From the NCBI RefSeq assembly GCF_025716875.1, contig NZ_JAOVZB010000003.1, forward strand, positions 1 through 64,000: DNA of 64,000 bases, written 5' to 3'. The DNA comes from Marinomonas sargassi (GTDB taxonomy: Bacteria; Pseudomonadota; Gammaproteobacteria; Pseudomonadales; Marinomonadaceae). A program made the position numbers and the translations under genes. How positions within the stretch are numbered: position 1 is the stretch's first letter; the number at the start of each line of letters is the position of its first letter. The notes beneath the pieces are model-generated. The model saw only the letters and a program-made list of their open reading frames with translations. It ran no database searches and was not told where the DNA came from. This document shows, piece after piece, positions 18,031 to 26,628 of the stretch.

Positions 18031-19089
18031 TTAATCACCGTCTCTACTATTAAAGCCAATTTGAAAGCCAAGATTAGTCACTAAATTTGTTAGGTAAGAC
18101 TGACTAAGAGAAATAGATTTTACCAGTGGGGTTGCCATGGTTACTTTTTCATTTTGCTCTTGGGTAGGTGCAAAAAAGTCACTTGGTAGCTGTAGGGCTA
18201 ACCTTTGGTTTTCAATGAGTTGAGCCTCAAGCTTTTTGGCAAGTTCTGGTTGCGACTTTATTGCTATATCGAATAGAGAAGGGGACCCAGAATGATAAAT
18301 TTTACGGTATGCTTTCAAGTTTTCATGGATGCTGTTTAGCGATAGGTCGCTCCGATAAAACTCAGCTAGCTTGAGGTTCTGGCGACCATGATAGCCAATT
18401 GGTGTTTCTAGTTTTGCATCTTTTACGGCGGACATATGTTCAATCCACTGTTGTAAAAATAATTCCATGGCTGCTTTTTCTTTATCAAATCCGCTGCCTT
18501 CTTCATCAAATACCCAGTCTTGAGCACTAGCGTTTTTCCATTGTAAGCTTACTTCGTTTGCACTTTCAGAATGGTGTTTAGTGACTCTCTTAAGTAAGTC
18601 ACAGTGCTTCTGAGAGTTTATTGGGTCAAAGTCTGGGTGGTACAGTAAGCTTTCTATTGCTGTTAGACCTCTTACTGCAATACTGGCCGAGGTCCAAAAT
18701 TTTGGTGCGTCCATTGCCTCAGTATCCGTTTGCGTTAGTGCTCTCAACTGCCTTTGAGTAATGCCTTTTTTATCAGGCCAGTATTCAAATGCGTAATATC
18801 GCATGAAATAGGTTACGGGGCCAAAATTTAACCATTGTATCTTCTGCCAATCCAGAGTGTTTTCTTTGAAGCTGTCCTTTGCTTGAGTAAGGGTTTGTGA
18901 GGATGGGGTGCTGCAAAAGGCATAGCTTGAATTCTGTAGTTTTTGAGCAGAGGCAGAGTAGTTGTTATACCCATTTTTAATGACGTGATTGACTATGCCA
19001 TTAAGCGGCTCCTGCCATTCATTAGCGGAAGCTTGTATAGGGCTTGCAATGCTCATTGCTAGAAATATGTATTTAGAAAGCTGTTTCAT
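18031..19089 (-). CDS. imelysin-family periplasmic protein (second copy)
   Basis: This 352-residue protein has a signal peptide (residues 1-22, ending IQASA) and the all-helical imelysin fold. The family motif GxHxxE is seen as GLTAIESLLY, so the glutamate stays but the histidine is threonine. Imelysins (peptidase M75 / EfeO-related) sit in iron-uptake loci. Its ATG shares one base with the upstream stop (TAATG), so it is translationally coupled to the di-haem gene. The loss of the His suggests a different metal site from its paralogue at 20540. Confidence 0.8.
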   Translation of the reverse strand: MKQLSKYIFLAMSIASPIQASANEWQEPLNGIVNHVIKNGYNNYSASAQKLQNSSYAFCSTPSSQTLTQAKDSFKENTLDWQKIQWLNFGPVTYFMRYYAFEYWPDKKGITQRQLRALTQTDTEAMDAPKFWTSASIAVRGLTAIESLLYHPDFDPINSQKHCDLLKRVTKHHSESANEVSLQWKNASAQDWVFDEEGSGFDKEKAAMELFLQQWIEHMSAVKDAKLETPIGYHGRQNLKLAEFYRSDLSLNSIHENLKAYRKIYHSGSPSLFDIAIKSQPELAKKLEAQLIENQRLALQLPSDFFAPTQEQNEKVTMATPLVKSISLSQSYLTNLVTNLGFQIGFNSRDGD

Positions 19090-20474
19090 TAAAGAGATTC
19101 CAGAAAATAGATAAGTTTGCTGCGTTGTGTTGATTCTAATTGTTTATAAAACTGTTGGCTTTGCTTCGCCTCGCCGCCATGCCATAAAATGGCTTCTTCA
19201 ATTGTACGAGCTCTACCGTCGTGTAAAAAGCCTTTTCGTCCAGATACTTTCTCGGATAAGCCTATTCCCCATAAAGGTGCAGTGCGCCACTCATTAGGAT
19301 GAGCAGAAAATATGGGAAAGCCACTTGCTAGGTCATCACCCATATCATGTAATAGCATATCTGTAAAAGGGTAAAAGATTCGGTTGTTTAATATTGGGTA
19401 AGTTGCATTACTGCCTGTTGTCATTTTCGGAATATGGCAAGCAGCACAGTTAGCTTGGTCGAAATACTTTTTACCTTCTAAAAAGTCTGTATCTCTTAAA
19501 TTTCGCATCTTGGGAGGGGATGACAAAGATACGAAAAGATTAACCAGCTTAACTTGCTCTTTATCCGCTTCAACATTACCTAAGTGTGTGCTGTTTCCGT
19601 TTAAACTACTAATGCAGGCAACCTGATGTTCTGTACAATCTCCAGAAGGCGATCTTTCTAAAGGAGTAGATAAGCCTAAGTCGATATTAAATGCTTGTTG
19701 GTTTTGAACATTAACAGAAGTCGCTGTCGCTTTATAACCAAAACGACCAATCGATTTAGTGCCATGTTTGTTAGTTACGACCCAGTTTACTCGGCCGCTA
19801 ATGCCGTCTTTATTGGAGTCTTCAGGGTCGGCATTTTTAAGAATGACATCATCTGGAATATTATCTAATAATCCCATGCCCACTAGAGGAGGTGACACGA
19901 GTAGTGCAATTTCTGTATTTTCTCCCAAGGGACCATAGTTAAGAGAGCTCCAAGATATTGACGGCTTGCGTAATTCGACAATAGTGCCATCCGCTAGCTT
20001 TTCTTTCTTTACAGTATAAGTTAGTTGGAAGTCGCCTTCAGAAGTAACTCCTTGAGAGTTGTGGCCTTGTAATTGTTTGCCATAAACTTCGTCACCCAAA
20101 TTGGGGTATATGGTTTGAGGGTTTAACTCTTGATTCGGTACCTTTTGGCCAAATCGAACCAAAAATGAGGGGATACTAGAGCCATAAATATTTGGTTCAG
20201 GTGCATGGCCACGACCGTTTAGAATATGGCAGTTATTACACGAGCGAGTATTAAAAAGAGGCCCTAGTCCATCGCTTGCCGTTGTAGAGGAGGGAGATGG
20301 CACCCAAAATTTCTGAAAGACAGATTCGCCAATTTTAAAATTAAGTTTTTGTTCAACAGGAAGGCCACTGATTGGCTGGGAGTAATCGTTGGCAAATATA
20401 GGGGATTGTAAACAAATATAGCTGGCAAGGATGCCAGCTATATTGAGTACAGGGTGTTTAAAACTTAATCTCAT
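19089..20474 (-). CDS. DUF1111-family di-haem oxidoreductase, periplasmic
   Basis: This 461-residue exported protein (signal peptide 1-29) has two c-type haem sites, CNNCH (79-83) and CAACH (343-347). The region with LLHDMGDDLASG and the C-terminal FLHDGRARTIEEAILWHGGEA are typical of the family annotated as thiol oxidoreductase or cytochrome c peroxidase-like. In this operon it may change the redox state of iron presented to the imelysins; that is inference. The gap to the upstream imelysin gene is 65 bases. Confidence 0.85.
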   Translation of the reverse strand: MRLSFKHPVLNIAGILASYICLQSPIFANDYSQPISGLPVEQKLNFKIGESVFQKFWVPSPSSTTASDGLGPLFNTRSCNNCHILNGRGHAPEPNIYGSSIPSFLVRFGQKVPNQELNPQTIYPNLGDEVYGKQLQGHNSQGVTSEGDFQLTYTVKKEKLADGTIVELRKPSISWSSLNYGPLGENTEIALLVSPPLVGMGLLDNIPDDVILKNADPEDSNKDGISGRVNWVVTNKHGTKSIGRFGYKATATSVNVQNQQAFNIDLGLSTPLERSPSGDCTEHQVACISSLNGNSTHLGNVEADKEQVKLVNLFVSLSSPPKMRNLRDTDFLEGKKYFDQANCAACHIPKMTTGSNATYPILNNRIFYPFTDMLLHDMGDDLASGFPIFSAHPNEWRTAPLWGIGLSEKVSGRKGFLHDGRARTIEEAILWHGGEAKQSQQFYKQLESTQRSKLIYFLESL

Positions 20475-20539
20475 AAATAGATAAATACCATTATTCGACT
20501 AAATATAACACCCTTATTGAGCTTGGTTAGCACTCTATT

Positions 20540-21832
20540 TTATTCAAATACGGCGCTTGGGTTGTCCAAACTATCAGAGCCTTCTAAAGCAATTCCTTGA
20601 AGATCTAATTCATGGATCACTTCTTCGATCACTCGAGTTTCGTTTACTAGTGAGTCAACGAAAGTTTGAACTAGTTGATTACCAACAGTGTTGTTAGTAG
20701 CAATAAGTACGTCAAAAGTTTGACCTTGTTCAGCAGCATCAACCATTGCTTGAGCAGCAGCTTCAGTTAGTTCAAGCTTAGCTTTCATTTCAACATCAAG
20801 TTTAGCATCTTGTTGAGATACTAGTTTAGATAGAGAAGGGCCTTTAACCCAGCTACCGTCAACGCGCTTATATTCACCTAGGTAAACATTTTTGATGCCT
20901 TGAGCGTCATGGTAGTGAGACCAATGAGTGTTATCTGAGAAACAGTCATGTTCTTCTTCTGGGTCATGTAGCATTAGACCAAGTTTTGTTCTTTCGCCGC
21001 CAAGCTCACCGTAAGCTAAGCTACCCATGCCTGTAAGCATAGTTGATAAGCCTTCTTCAGCAGACTGGTCAGTTAATGCGACGCGTGCTTCACCACCTTT
21101 TTTCCAGTTATTTGCCATTTCTTCAAGGTCTGAAATAAGAAGGTCAGTTGCTGCCACTAGATAGTCACGACGACGATCACAGTTTCCATTAGTACAGTTG
21201 CTTAGATCAAAATCTGTAGCTGGACGTTCGCCTGCACCAGGGTTTGTACCGTTTAGATCTTGTCCCCAAAGTAAAAACTCAATCGCGTGGTAACCACTTG
21301 CAACGTTTGCTTCTACACCGTCTGCTTCCTGTAAAGACTCTGCAATTAACTCTGGAGTTATATTTGTAGCGTCAACTTTTTCGCCGCCGATCATTAGAGT
21401 TTTAGAGGCGATAACATTGGCTGTGTAAAGAGGGTTAAGATCAGACTCAGTACCGTAGCTGTCTTTTGCTACGTAATCGATTAAACCTTCATCTAATGGC
21501 CAAGCATTTACTTTGCCTTCCCAGTCATCAACGATGGCATTACCAAAACGATATACTTCACTTTGTTGGTAAGGAGCGCGAGCAGCGACCCAAGAGGCAC
21601 GGGCTGCTTCAAGATTGGCTTCTGTTGGTGCTGCTAAAAATGTATTGATAGTTGAGCGCAATTCTTTTGCTGTCACTAATGAGTCTGTGTAAACAGCTTC
21701 TGCGATATCTGCGTAGTGAGATACAACTGCATCAGCAGTCACTGTTGATTCACTTTTAACGCTAGCAGGACCACATGCAGTAAGTGCTGCACCTGCAACA
21801 CAAATTGCAATAGGGGTTAACAATCGTTTCAT
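20540..21832 (-). CDS. imelysin-family lipoprotein (peptidase M75)
   Basis: This 430-residue protein has a lipoprotein signal with lipobox LTAC (Cys20), so it is anchored in a membrane facing the periplasm. The family motif GxHxxE is intact as GYHAIEFLLWGQD (G180, H182, E185). A cysteine pair, NCTNGNCDRRRDYL, is also present. Imelysins were named for insulin-cleaving activity, but the wider family is tied to iron uptake. It is the first gene of a four-gene operon. GGAG precedes the ATG by six bases, and a sigma70 promoter overlapping a Fur-like box lies about 60-90 bases upstream. Confidence 0.87.
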   Translation of the reverse strand: MKRLLTPIAICVAGAALTACGPASVKSESTVTADAVVSHYADIAEAVYTDSLVTAKELRSTINTFLAAPTEANLEAARASWVAARAPYQQSEVYRFGNAIVDDWEGKVNAWPLDEGLIDYVAKDSYGTESDLNPLYTANVIASKTLMIGGEKVDATNITPELIAESLQEADGVEANVASGYHAIEFLLWGQDLNGTNPGAGERPATDFDLSNCTNGNCDRRRDYLVAATDLLISDLEEMANNWKKGGEARVALTDQSAEEGLSTMLTGMGSLAYGELGGERTKLGLMLHDPEEEHDCFSDNTHWSHYHDAQGIKNVYLGEYKRVDGSWVKGPSLSKLVSQQDAKLDVEMKAKLELTEAAAQAMVDAAEQGQTFDVLIATNNTVGNQLVQTFVDSLVNETRVIEEVIHELDLQGIALEGSDSLDNPSAVFE

Positions 21833-21892
21833 TTTTTAGCTCCAAATATAAGTTTGCGCAAGCACGCGATATAGAGATTAATTTGTTTTTTC

Positions 21893-21921
21893 ATAGTATT
21901 GGAAATAAAAACGATTATCAA
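21893..21921 (-). promoter_or_regulatory. sigma70 promoter with embedded Fur-like box for the imelysin operon
   Basis: On the minus strand TTGATA (21921-21916) and TACTAT (21898-21893) are separated by exactly 17 bases. The 19 bases at 21901-21919 match the Fur consensus GATAATGATAATCATTATC at 13 positions, with the ATTATC half complete. The box fills the -35/-10 spacer, so bound Fur would block RNA polymerase. Iron-repressed expression would fit the imelysin operon downstream. Confidence 0.6.
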
Positions 21922-21952
21922 CAGCTCGATGGTCTGAATTACACTATCTTTG

Positions 21953-22537
21953 TTACTTTTTACACTGGTATTGGAATGTGTTGCCTGCGGTTGTTTCTAG
22001 GTCATATTCACAAGCTTTGCTTCTTAGTTGATCTTGCCCCTCCCAAGAGATGCTCATTGTTGTTGGTGACTTGTGCTTATAACTAGGGATAAAGCGATAG
22101 GCCGCGATTACATCAATGCTGCTGTTTGGCCCAAGCTCTACCGTTTGACCAATTAAGCGCTGGCGAGTTTCTTTGTTATAGAGAGTGTAATCTGTTGTGT
22201 ATTCTTGGTCTCCATTTTCATGTGAGAAGTTTAACCAAATTTTTCTATAAGTCTGCGTTTCTGTTGTAGGGTTTTTAAAGCGCAGTTTAGTGTAAATAAT
22301 TTGCGATCTAGATAAGCTTGACTGAGCGCTTTGTCCTACTTTGACATAATCTGACTTACTTTCTTGCCACGGCATCTTGGCGCCAAACGAAGCATCTACG
22401 ATATCGATACTTTGTTTAGAAAAGTGAGTCTCGGCATAAGCAAGAAGGTCTTTGGCAGGTGCATATATGGTTAAAGGCAATATGCAGAGAATCATTATCT
22501 TGTGGAATTTACGTAATGGTGATTTTAGCTTAATCAT
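21953..22537 (-). CDS. secreted protein of unknown function, behind two overlapping LexA-type boxes
   Basis: This 194-residue protein has a basic N-terminus and a hydrophobic stretch (MILCILPLTIYAPA), consistent with a signal peptide or a single anchor. The mature region looks beta-rich, with two Cys near the C-terminus (KACEYD and YQCKK) that may form a disulphide. I recognise no family. AAGGA precedes the ATG at good spacing. Two overlapping CTGT-N8-ACAG boxes lie 19-56 bases upstream of the start, so expression is probably induced by DNA damage. The next minus-strand gene has its own promoter. Confidence 0.75.
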   Translation of the reverse strand: MIKLKSPLRKFHKIMILCILPLTIYAPAKDLLAYAETHFSKQSIDIVDASFGAKMPWQESKSDYVKVGQSAQSSLSRSQIIYTKLRFKNPTTETQTYRKIWLNFSHENGDQEYTTDYTLYNKETRQRLIGQTVELGPNSSIDVIAAYRFIPSYKHKSPTTMSISWEGQDQLRSKACEYDLETTAGNTFQYQCKK

Positions 22538-22555
22538 TTGTATATCCTTTATAGA

Positions 22556-22593
22556 TACTGTTTGTTTATACAGTACTGTATATAAAAACAGTA
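22556..22593 (-). promoter_or_regulatory. two overlapping LexA (SOS) boxes
   Basis: 22556-22575 reads TACTGT-TTGTTTAT-ACAGTA and 22574-22593 reads TACTGT-ATATAAAA-ACAGTA. Both fit CTGT-N8-ACAG exactly and agree with the E. coli 20-base consensus at 17 and 18 positions. They overlap by two bases. They lie 19 bases upstream of the secreted-protein gene on the minus strand and about 290 bases from the plus-strand gene at 22879. The rest of 22594-22878 is very AT-rich with nothing I can name. A TetR-type operator is a possible alternative. Confidence 0.65.
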
Positions 22594-22878
22594 TTTGTGT
22601 GTAGTCCTTTTTTAAAAAAAATATGATTTATTTTTCTTTAACTCTTGATTTTCACTTGATTTAAATTTTTTGATTAAAAAATTAAATAATGTTTGATTTT
22701 ATTTATCGCATTGAAAAATATGGGGAAAATTGTGATTCCCACAGCCTTTTTCACGGAATGTGTGGACAAAGTTTAGAAACTTGTTTTTGTTAAGGTATTG
22801 CCTAATATGTATTCCTTTTGATGGATTTAATGTTCTGACGAACTATAATGCACCCTCAAAAATAGAGAGGTGTAGCTT

Positions 22879-24057
22879 GTGGATAAGGTAGATGTGGTAA
22901 TTATTGGGGCTGGTGCATCGGGTCTAATGTGTGCAGCCACTTCTGCTTATCGTGGGAAAAAGGTTCTTGTAATAGATCATTCAAATAAAGCAGGAAAAAA
23001 AATATTAATGTCGGGCGGTGGGCGCTGTAATTTCACTAATATGGATGCTTCACCAAAGCATTTCTTATCCGATAACCCTCACTTTTGTATTTCTGCATTA
23101 CGACGCTTCTCTTCTCAAGACTTTGTGGACTTAGTCGACCGACATGGTTTGGAGTATACCGAAAAAGCCCCCGGTCAATTATTTTGCCAACACACAGCAA
23201 AGGACCTCCTAAGTATTTTACTTACCGAAGTGGAGTGGTCTGGGGCGGAAATAAAGCTGAACACGCAAGTCAATTCCATTGAGTTTTTGAGTGAGGGCAA
23301 ACTTTTAAAAACCAACCAAGGTGATTTATTGTGTGATTCCCTAGTGATTGCTACAGGTGGATTATCAATTCCAACTAAAGGAGCGACAGGGTTTGGCTAT
23401 GAAGTGGCGAAGCAGATTGGGCATAGCTTATTGCCGACCAGAGCAAGTTTAGTACCTATTACTGTACAGCCAGACCGAAAAGAAACATTAAATGCTTTAT
23501 CTGGAATTGCATGTGATGTGTCAGCGGCATCAAATGGCGTTAGCTTTAATGAGCCTATGTTGTTCACCCATCGTGGGGTTAGTGGACCTTCTATTTTGCA
23601 AATTACCAACTTTTGGCAGCCAGGTGAAGCATTACAAATTAATTTAATACCTGAGTTGTCGTTAGAAAGTTTGATGCGTGTTCGACAAGAATCCCCGAAA
23701 AAAAGCTACGAAGGAGTTTTGTCTACACTTTTAGCTAAACGCTTAATAGACATCATAAAGCTCGACTTTCCTTGGCTGACAGAGCGCTCGGCGCAAATAT
23801 CTAATCAACAACTTGAAGCATTGTATTCCTCGCTTAGTGATTTTGATATTTCACCAAACGGTACAGAAGGATATCGTACTGCTGAAGTAACATTAGGGGG
23901 CATTAATACTAAAGAGGTGTCTTCTAAAACCTTTGAATCACAAAAACAAAAAGGGCTTTTCTTTATTGGTGAAGTGCTTGATGTGACCGGTTGGCTTGGG
24001 GGCTACAACTTCCAATGGGCATGGGCAAGCGGCTATTGTGCTGGTCAATATGTTTAA
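22879..24057 (+). CDS. HI0933/YhiN-family FAD-dependent oxidoreductase (BaiN-like)
   Basis: The 392 residues have an N-terminal FAD-binding GAGASGLMCA (residues 11-20), the family block AGKKILMSGGGRCNFTNM, a second dinucleotide stretch LVIATGGLSIPTKGATGFGY, and a C-terminal DVTGWLGGYNFQWAWASG. These identify the YhiN/HI0933 family of flavoproteins, whose substrate is unknown in most bacteria. The start is GTG with AGAGG upstream. It is monocistronic. The region after it (24058-24340) shows nothing I can name. Confidence 0.88.
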   Translation: MDKVDVVIIGAGASGLMCAATSAYRGKKVLVIDHSNKAGKKILMSGGGRCNFTNMDASPKHFLSDNPHFCISALRRFSSQDFVDLVDRHGLEYTEKAPGQLFCQHTAKDLLSILLTEVEWSGAEIKLNTQVNSIEFLSEGKLLKTNQGDLLCDSLVIATGGLSIPTKGATGFGYEVAKQIGHSLLPTRASLVPITVQPDRKETLNALSGIACDVSAASNGVSFNEPMLFTHRGVSGPSILQITNFWQPGEALQINLIPELSLESLMRVRQESPKKSYEGVLSTLLAKRLIDIIKLDFPWLTERSAQISNQQLEALYSSLSDFDISPNGTEGYRTAEVTLGGINTKEVSSKTFESQKQKGLFFIGEVLDVTGWLGGYNFQWAWASGYCAGQYV

Positions 24058-24340
24058 CACCCTTAATCCTGCTTGTTAAAGCCTTTCGTAGCTTTGAGGA
24101 ATACAAAGCTCAAGAGTAAAGTCTATAAGCAGCTTCTTTCCTTTCTTATTAACTTGTCCACTTCCTAATTGTTCTAGATATTCTATAAACCTTCCCTAGT
24201 GAGTTATGAATACTTTTTTGATCTTTTTTGCCACCAAGATTAACTCCTTTTGTCATTGAGACCGTTGCTATTTTGGAAGAGTCTTTATGGCATGGAGAGC
24301 TTTTGCATGAAGTATTAATAATAAGAATAGGGTGATGACT

Positions 24341-26146
24341 ATGCCAAACTATAAAGCCCCGTTGAGAGATATTAGGTTTGTTACTGAGGAGTTACTTCAG
24401 TTCAATTTACATTACTCAAAACTATCGGGTTGCGAAGAAGCATCACCTGATATGGTATCTGCTATCGTAGAAGAAGGTGCTAAGTTTTCCGAGCGTGTAC
24501 TAGCCCCCCTCAACCGGATTGGTGATATGCAAGGTTGCCAATATAAAGATTCAAACGTGATAACTCCCGATGGTTTTAAAGAAGCTTATCAACAATATGT
24601 AGATGGTGGCTGGCCTTCACTTTCTCACCCAGAAAATGTCGGGGGCCAAGGCTTACCTGACTCTCTAGGCATGATAGTTACCGAAATGATTGCTACCTCA
24701 AATTGGGCATGGAGTATGTATCCGGGTTTAAGTCATGGAGCAATGAAGACAATTGAGCTTCATGGTACGGAAGAGCAAAAGCAACTTTATTTAACCAAGC
24801 TAGTATCAGGAGTGTGGACAGGTACCATGTGTTTGACAGAGTCCCATTGTGGTACAGATCTAGGAATGCTGAAAACCAAAGCTGAGCCTCAAGATGATGG
24901 AAGCTTTAAGGTGTCAGGCACAAAAATATTTATTTCAGCAGGTGAGCACGATATGGCCGAAAATATTGTGCATATTGTATTGGCTAGACTGCCAAATGCC
25001 CCTGAAGGGACAAAAGGTATTTCCTTGTTTATTGTGCCGAAATTTAATCTTGGTGAGTCAGGAGATATAGGTAGTCGTAATGCCGTAACCTGTGGGTCTA
25101 TTGAACATAAAATGGGCATTCATGGTAATGCAACCTGCGTAATGAATTTTGATGGTGCGACGGGTTTTTTAATAGGCCCTGCCAACAAAGGCCTTAATTG
25201 TATGTTTACTTTTATGAATACGGCGCGATTAGGTACGGCCTTGCAGGGTTTAGCTCACAGTGAGTGGGCGCTACAAAACTCTGTTTGTTATGCGAAAGAT
25301 AGGTTGCAAATGCGCTCTTTATCTGGAATCAAAGAACCAGATAAAGCAGCAGATCCAATCATAGTTCATCCTGACGTCCGTCGGATGTTGCTTACTCAAA
25401 AGGCTTTTTCAGAAGGAGGTCGAGCTTTAATTCATTATTGTTCATTATTGGTGGATGTGAGTAAGCGAGGCTCAGAGGAAGAGAGAGTCGAAGCGGAAGA
25501 ACTTATGTCCTTACTCACACCTATTGCGAAAGCTTTTTTAACAGAAACAGGTTTTGAATCTGCAAATTTAGGGCTGCAAGTGTTTGGTGGGCACGGATAC
25601 ATTTCTGAATGGGGTATGGAGCAAAACGTTAGGGATTGCCGAATTTCTATGCTGTATGAGGGAACCACGGGAATACAAGCATTAGACCTGTTGGGAAGAA
25701 AAGTGTTGATGTCACAGGGTGAAACACTTAAGCGATTCACGAAAATCGTTCATAAATTTTGTAAGGAAAATGAATCGCATCCAAGTTTGGGTGAGCTGAT
25801 AAATCAACTAAATGCCTTAAATACCGAGTGGGGAGAGGTGACGATGACAGTTGCCATGAAGGCAATGAAAAACCGAGATGAAGTTGGTGCGGCTTCCGTA
25901 GACTATTTGATGTTTTCTGGTTATGTCACGCTCGCGTATTTTTGGGCGCGTATGGCTGTCTTAGCACAGCAAAAATTAGAGAAGGGGGCAGCAGAGGAAA
26001 ATTTTTATACTGCTAAATTACAAACAGCGCACTTTTATTTTCAGCGAATACTGCCTCGTACTCGGGCGCATATAGCTGCAATGCTCTCCGGAGCTGATAA
26101 TTTATTAGCTATGGACGCTAATGATTTTATATTTTTAGATGACTAA
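24341..26146 (+). CDS. acyl-CoA dehydrogenase, long form with C-terminal domain
   Basis: It catalyses the first step of beta-oxidation, acyl-CoA to 2-enoyl-CoA, passing electrons to ETF. The 601 residues from the chosen ATG contain the family start MPNYKAPLRDIRFV, the FAD-binding MCLTESHCGTDLGMLKT, and the catalytic-base region MLYEGTTGIQALDLLGRKV, followed by the ~130-residue extra C-terminal domain of this subclass. ATG 24341 is preferred over GTG 24332 because AGGG lies about nine bases upstream and homologues start MPNYKAP. It leads the fatty-acid cluster that includes EtfBA. Confidence 0.92.
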   Translation: MPNYKAPLRDIRFVTEELLQFNLHYSKLSGCEEASPDMVSAIVEEGAKFSERVLAPLNRIGDMQGCQYKDSNVITPDGFKEAYQQYVDGGWPSLSHPENVGGQGLPDSLGMIVTEMIATSNWAWSMYPGLSHGAMKTIELHGTEEQKQLYLTKLVSGVWTGTMCLTESHCGTDLGMLKTKAEPQDDGSFKVSGTKIFISAGEHDMAENIVHIVLARLPNAPEGTKGISLFIVPKFNLGESGDIGSRNAVTCGSIEHKMGIHGNATCVMNFDGATGFLIGPANKGLNCMFTFMNTARLGTALQGLAHSEWALQNSVCYAKDRLQMRSLSGIKEPDKAADPIIVHPDVRRMLLTQKAFSEGGRALIHYCSLLVDVSKRGSEEERVEAEELMSLLTPIAKAFLTETGFESANLGLQVFGGHGYISEWGMEQNVRDCRISMLYEGTTGIQALDLLGRKVLMSQGETLKRFTKIVHKFCKENESHPSLGELINQLNALNTEWGEVTMTVAMKAMKNRDEVGAASVDYLMFSGYVTLAYFWARMAVLAQQKLEKGAAEENFYTAKLQTAHFYFQRILPRTRAHIAAMLSGADNLLAMDANDFIFLDD

Positions 26147-26200
26147 AAGGCTTATTAGATTTTGAACCAAGAAACACTATCAAAGAGCAGGAGATTAATT

Positions 26201-26515
26201 ATGAGTGATGCAAAAGCGTTATTTAAAGCTATGGTTAATCGTTTTGACTCAAATGAAGCGAAAAGTATGGACGCTGTGTTTCAATTTGAATTAGATGACT
26301 CCAATAACTATTTTTTATTAGTACAAAATTCAACTTGTGAAATTGGCTATGGTGAGCATGATGACCCAACGGTAACCTTGAATATGGATTTTAATACCTT
26401 AAAGCGGATTGTAGAGGGGGATTTAGATGGTATGTTTGCCTTTATGCAAGGTAAAATAAGGGCAGACGGAGATATAATGCTAGCAACAAAATTAACCCAG
26501 ATTTTCCCCGTATGA
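26201..26515 (+). CDS. SCP2 sterol-carrier-domain protein
   Basis: This small cytoplasmic protein of 104 residues has the SCP2 fold pattern: SMDAVFQFELDDSNNYFLLVQNSTCEI, DPTVTLNMDFNTLKRIVEGDLDGMFAFMQGKIRADGDI. SCP2 proteins bind fatty acyl groups and probably carry substrate for neighbouring enzymes. The start at 26201 is chosen because CAGGAG lies eight bases upstream; a TTG at 26162 would add 13 unlikely residues. It lies between the acyl-CoA dehydrogenase and acyl-CoA ligase genes. Confidence 0.88.
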   Translation: MSDAKALFKAMVNRFDSNEAKSMDAVFQFELDDSNNYFLLVQNSTCEIGYGEHDDPTVTLNMDFNTLKRIVEGDLDGMFAFMQGKIRADGDIMLATKLTQIFPV

Positions 26516-26628
26516 AATATGGAACTTGCTCTTAGATAGTTCCATTGAAATAGTTTATACAGATTTATACGTGGTTAGGTTGCGAATGATAGATTTCTCC
26601 TTAAAAACAAAAATAAGCGGAGTCTAAT

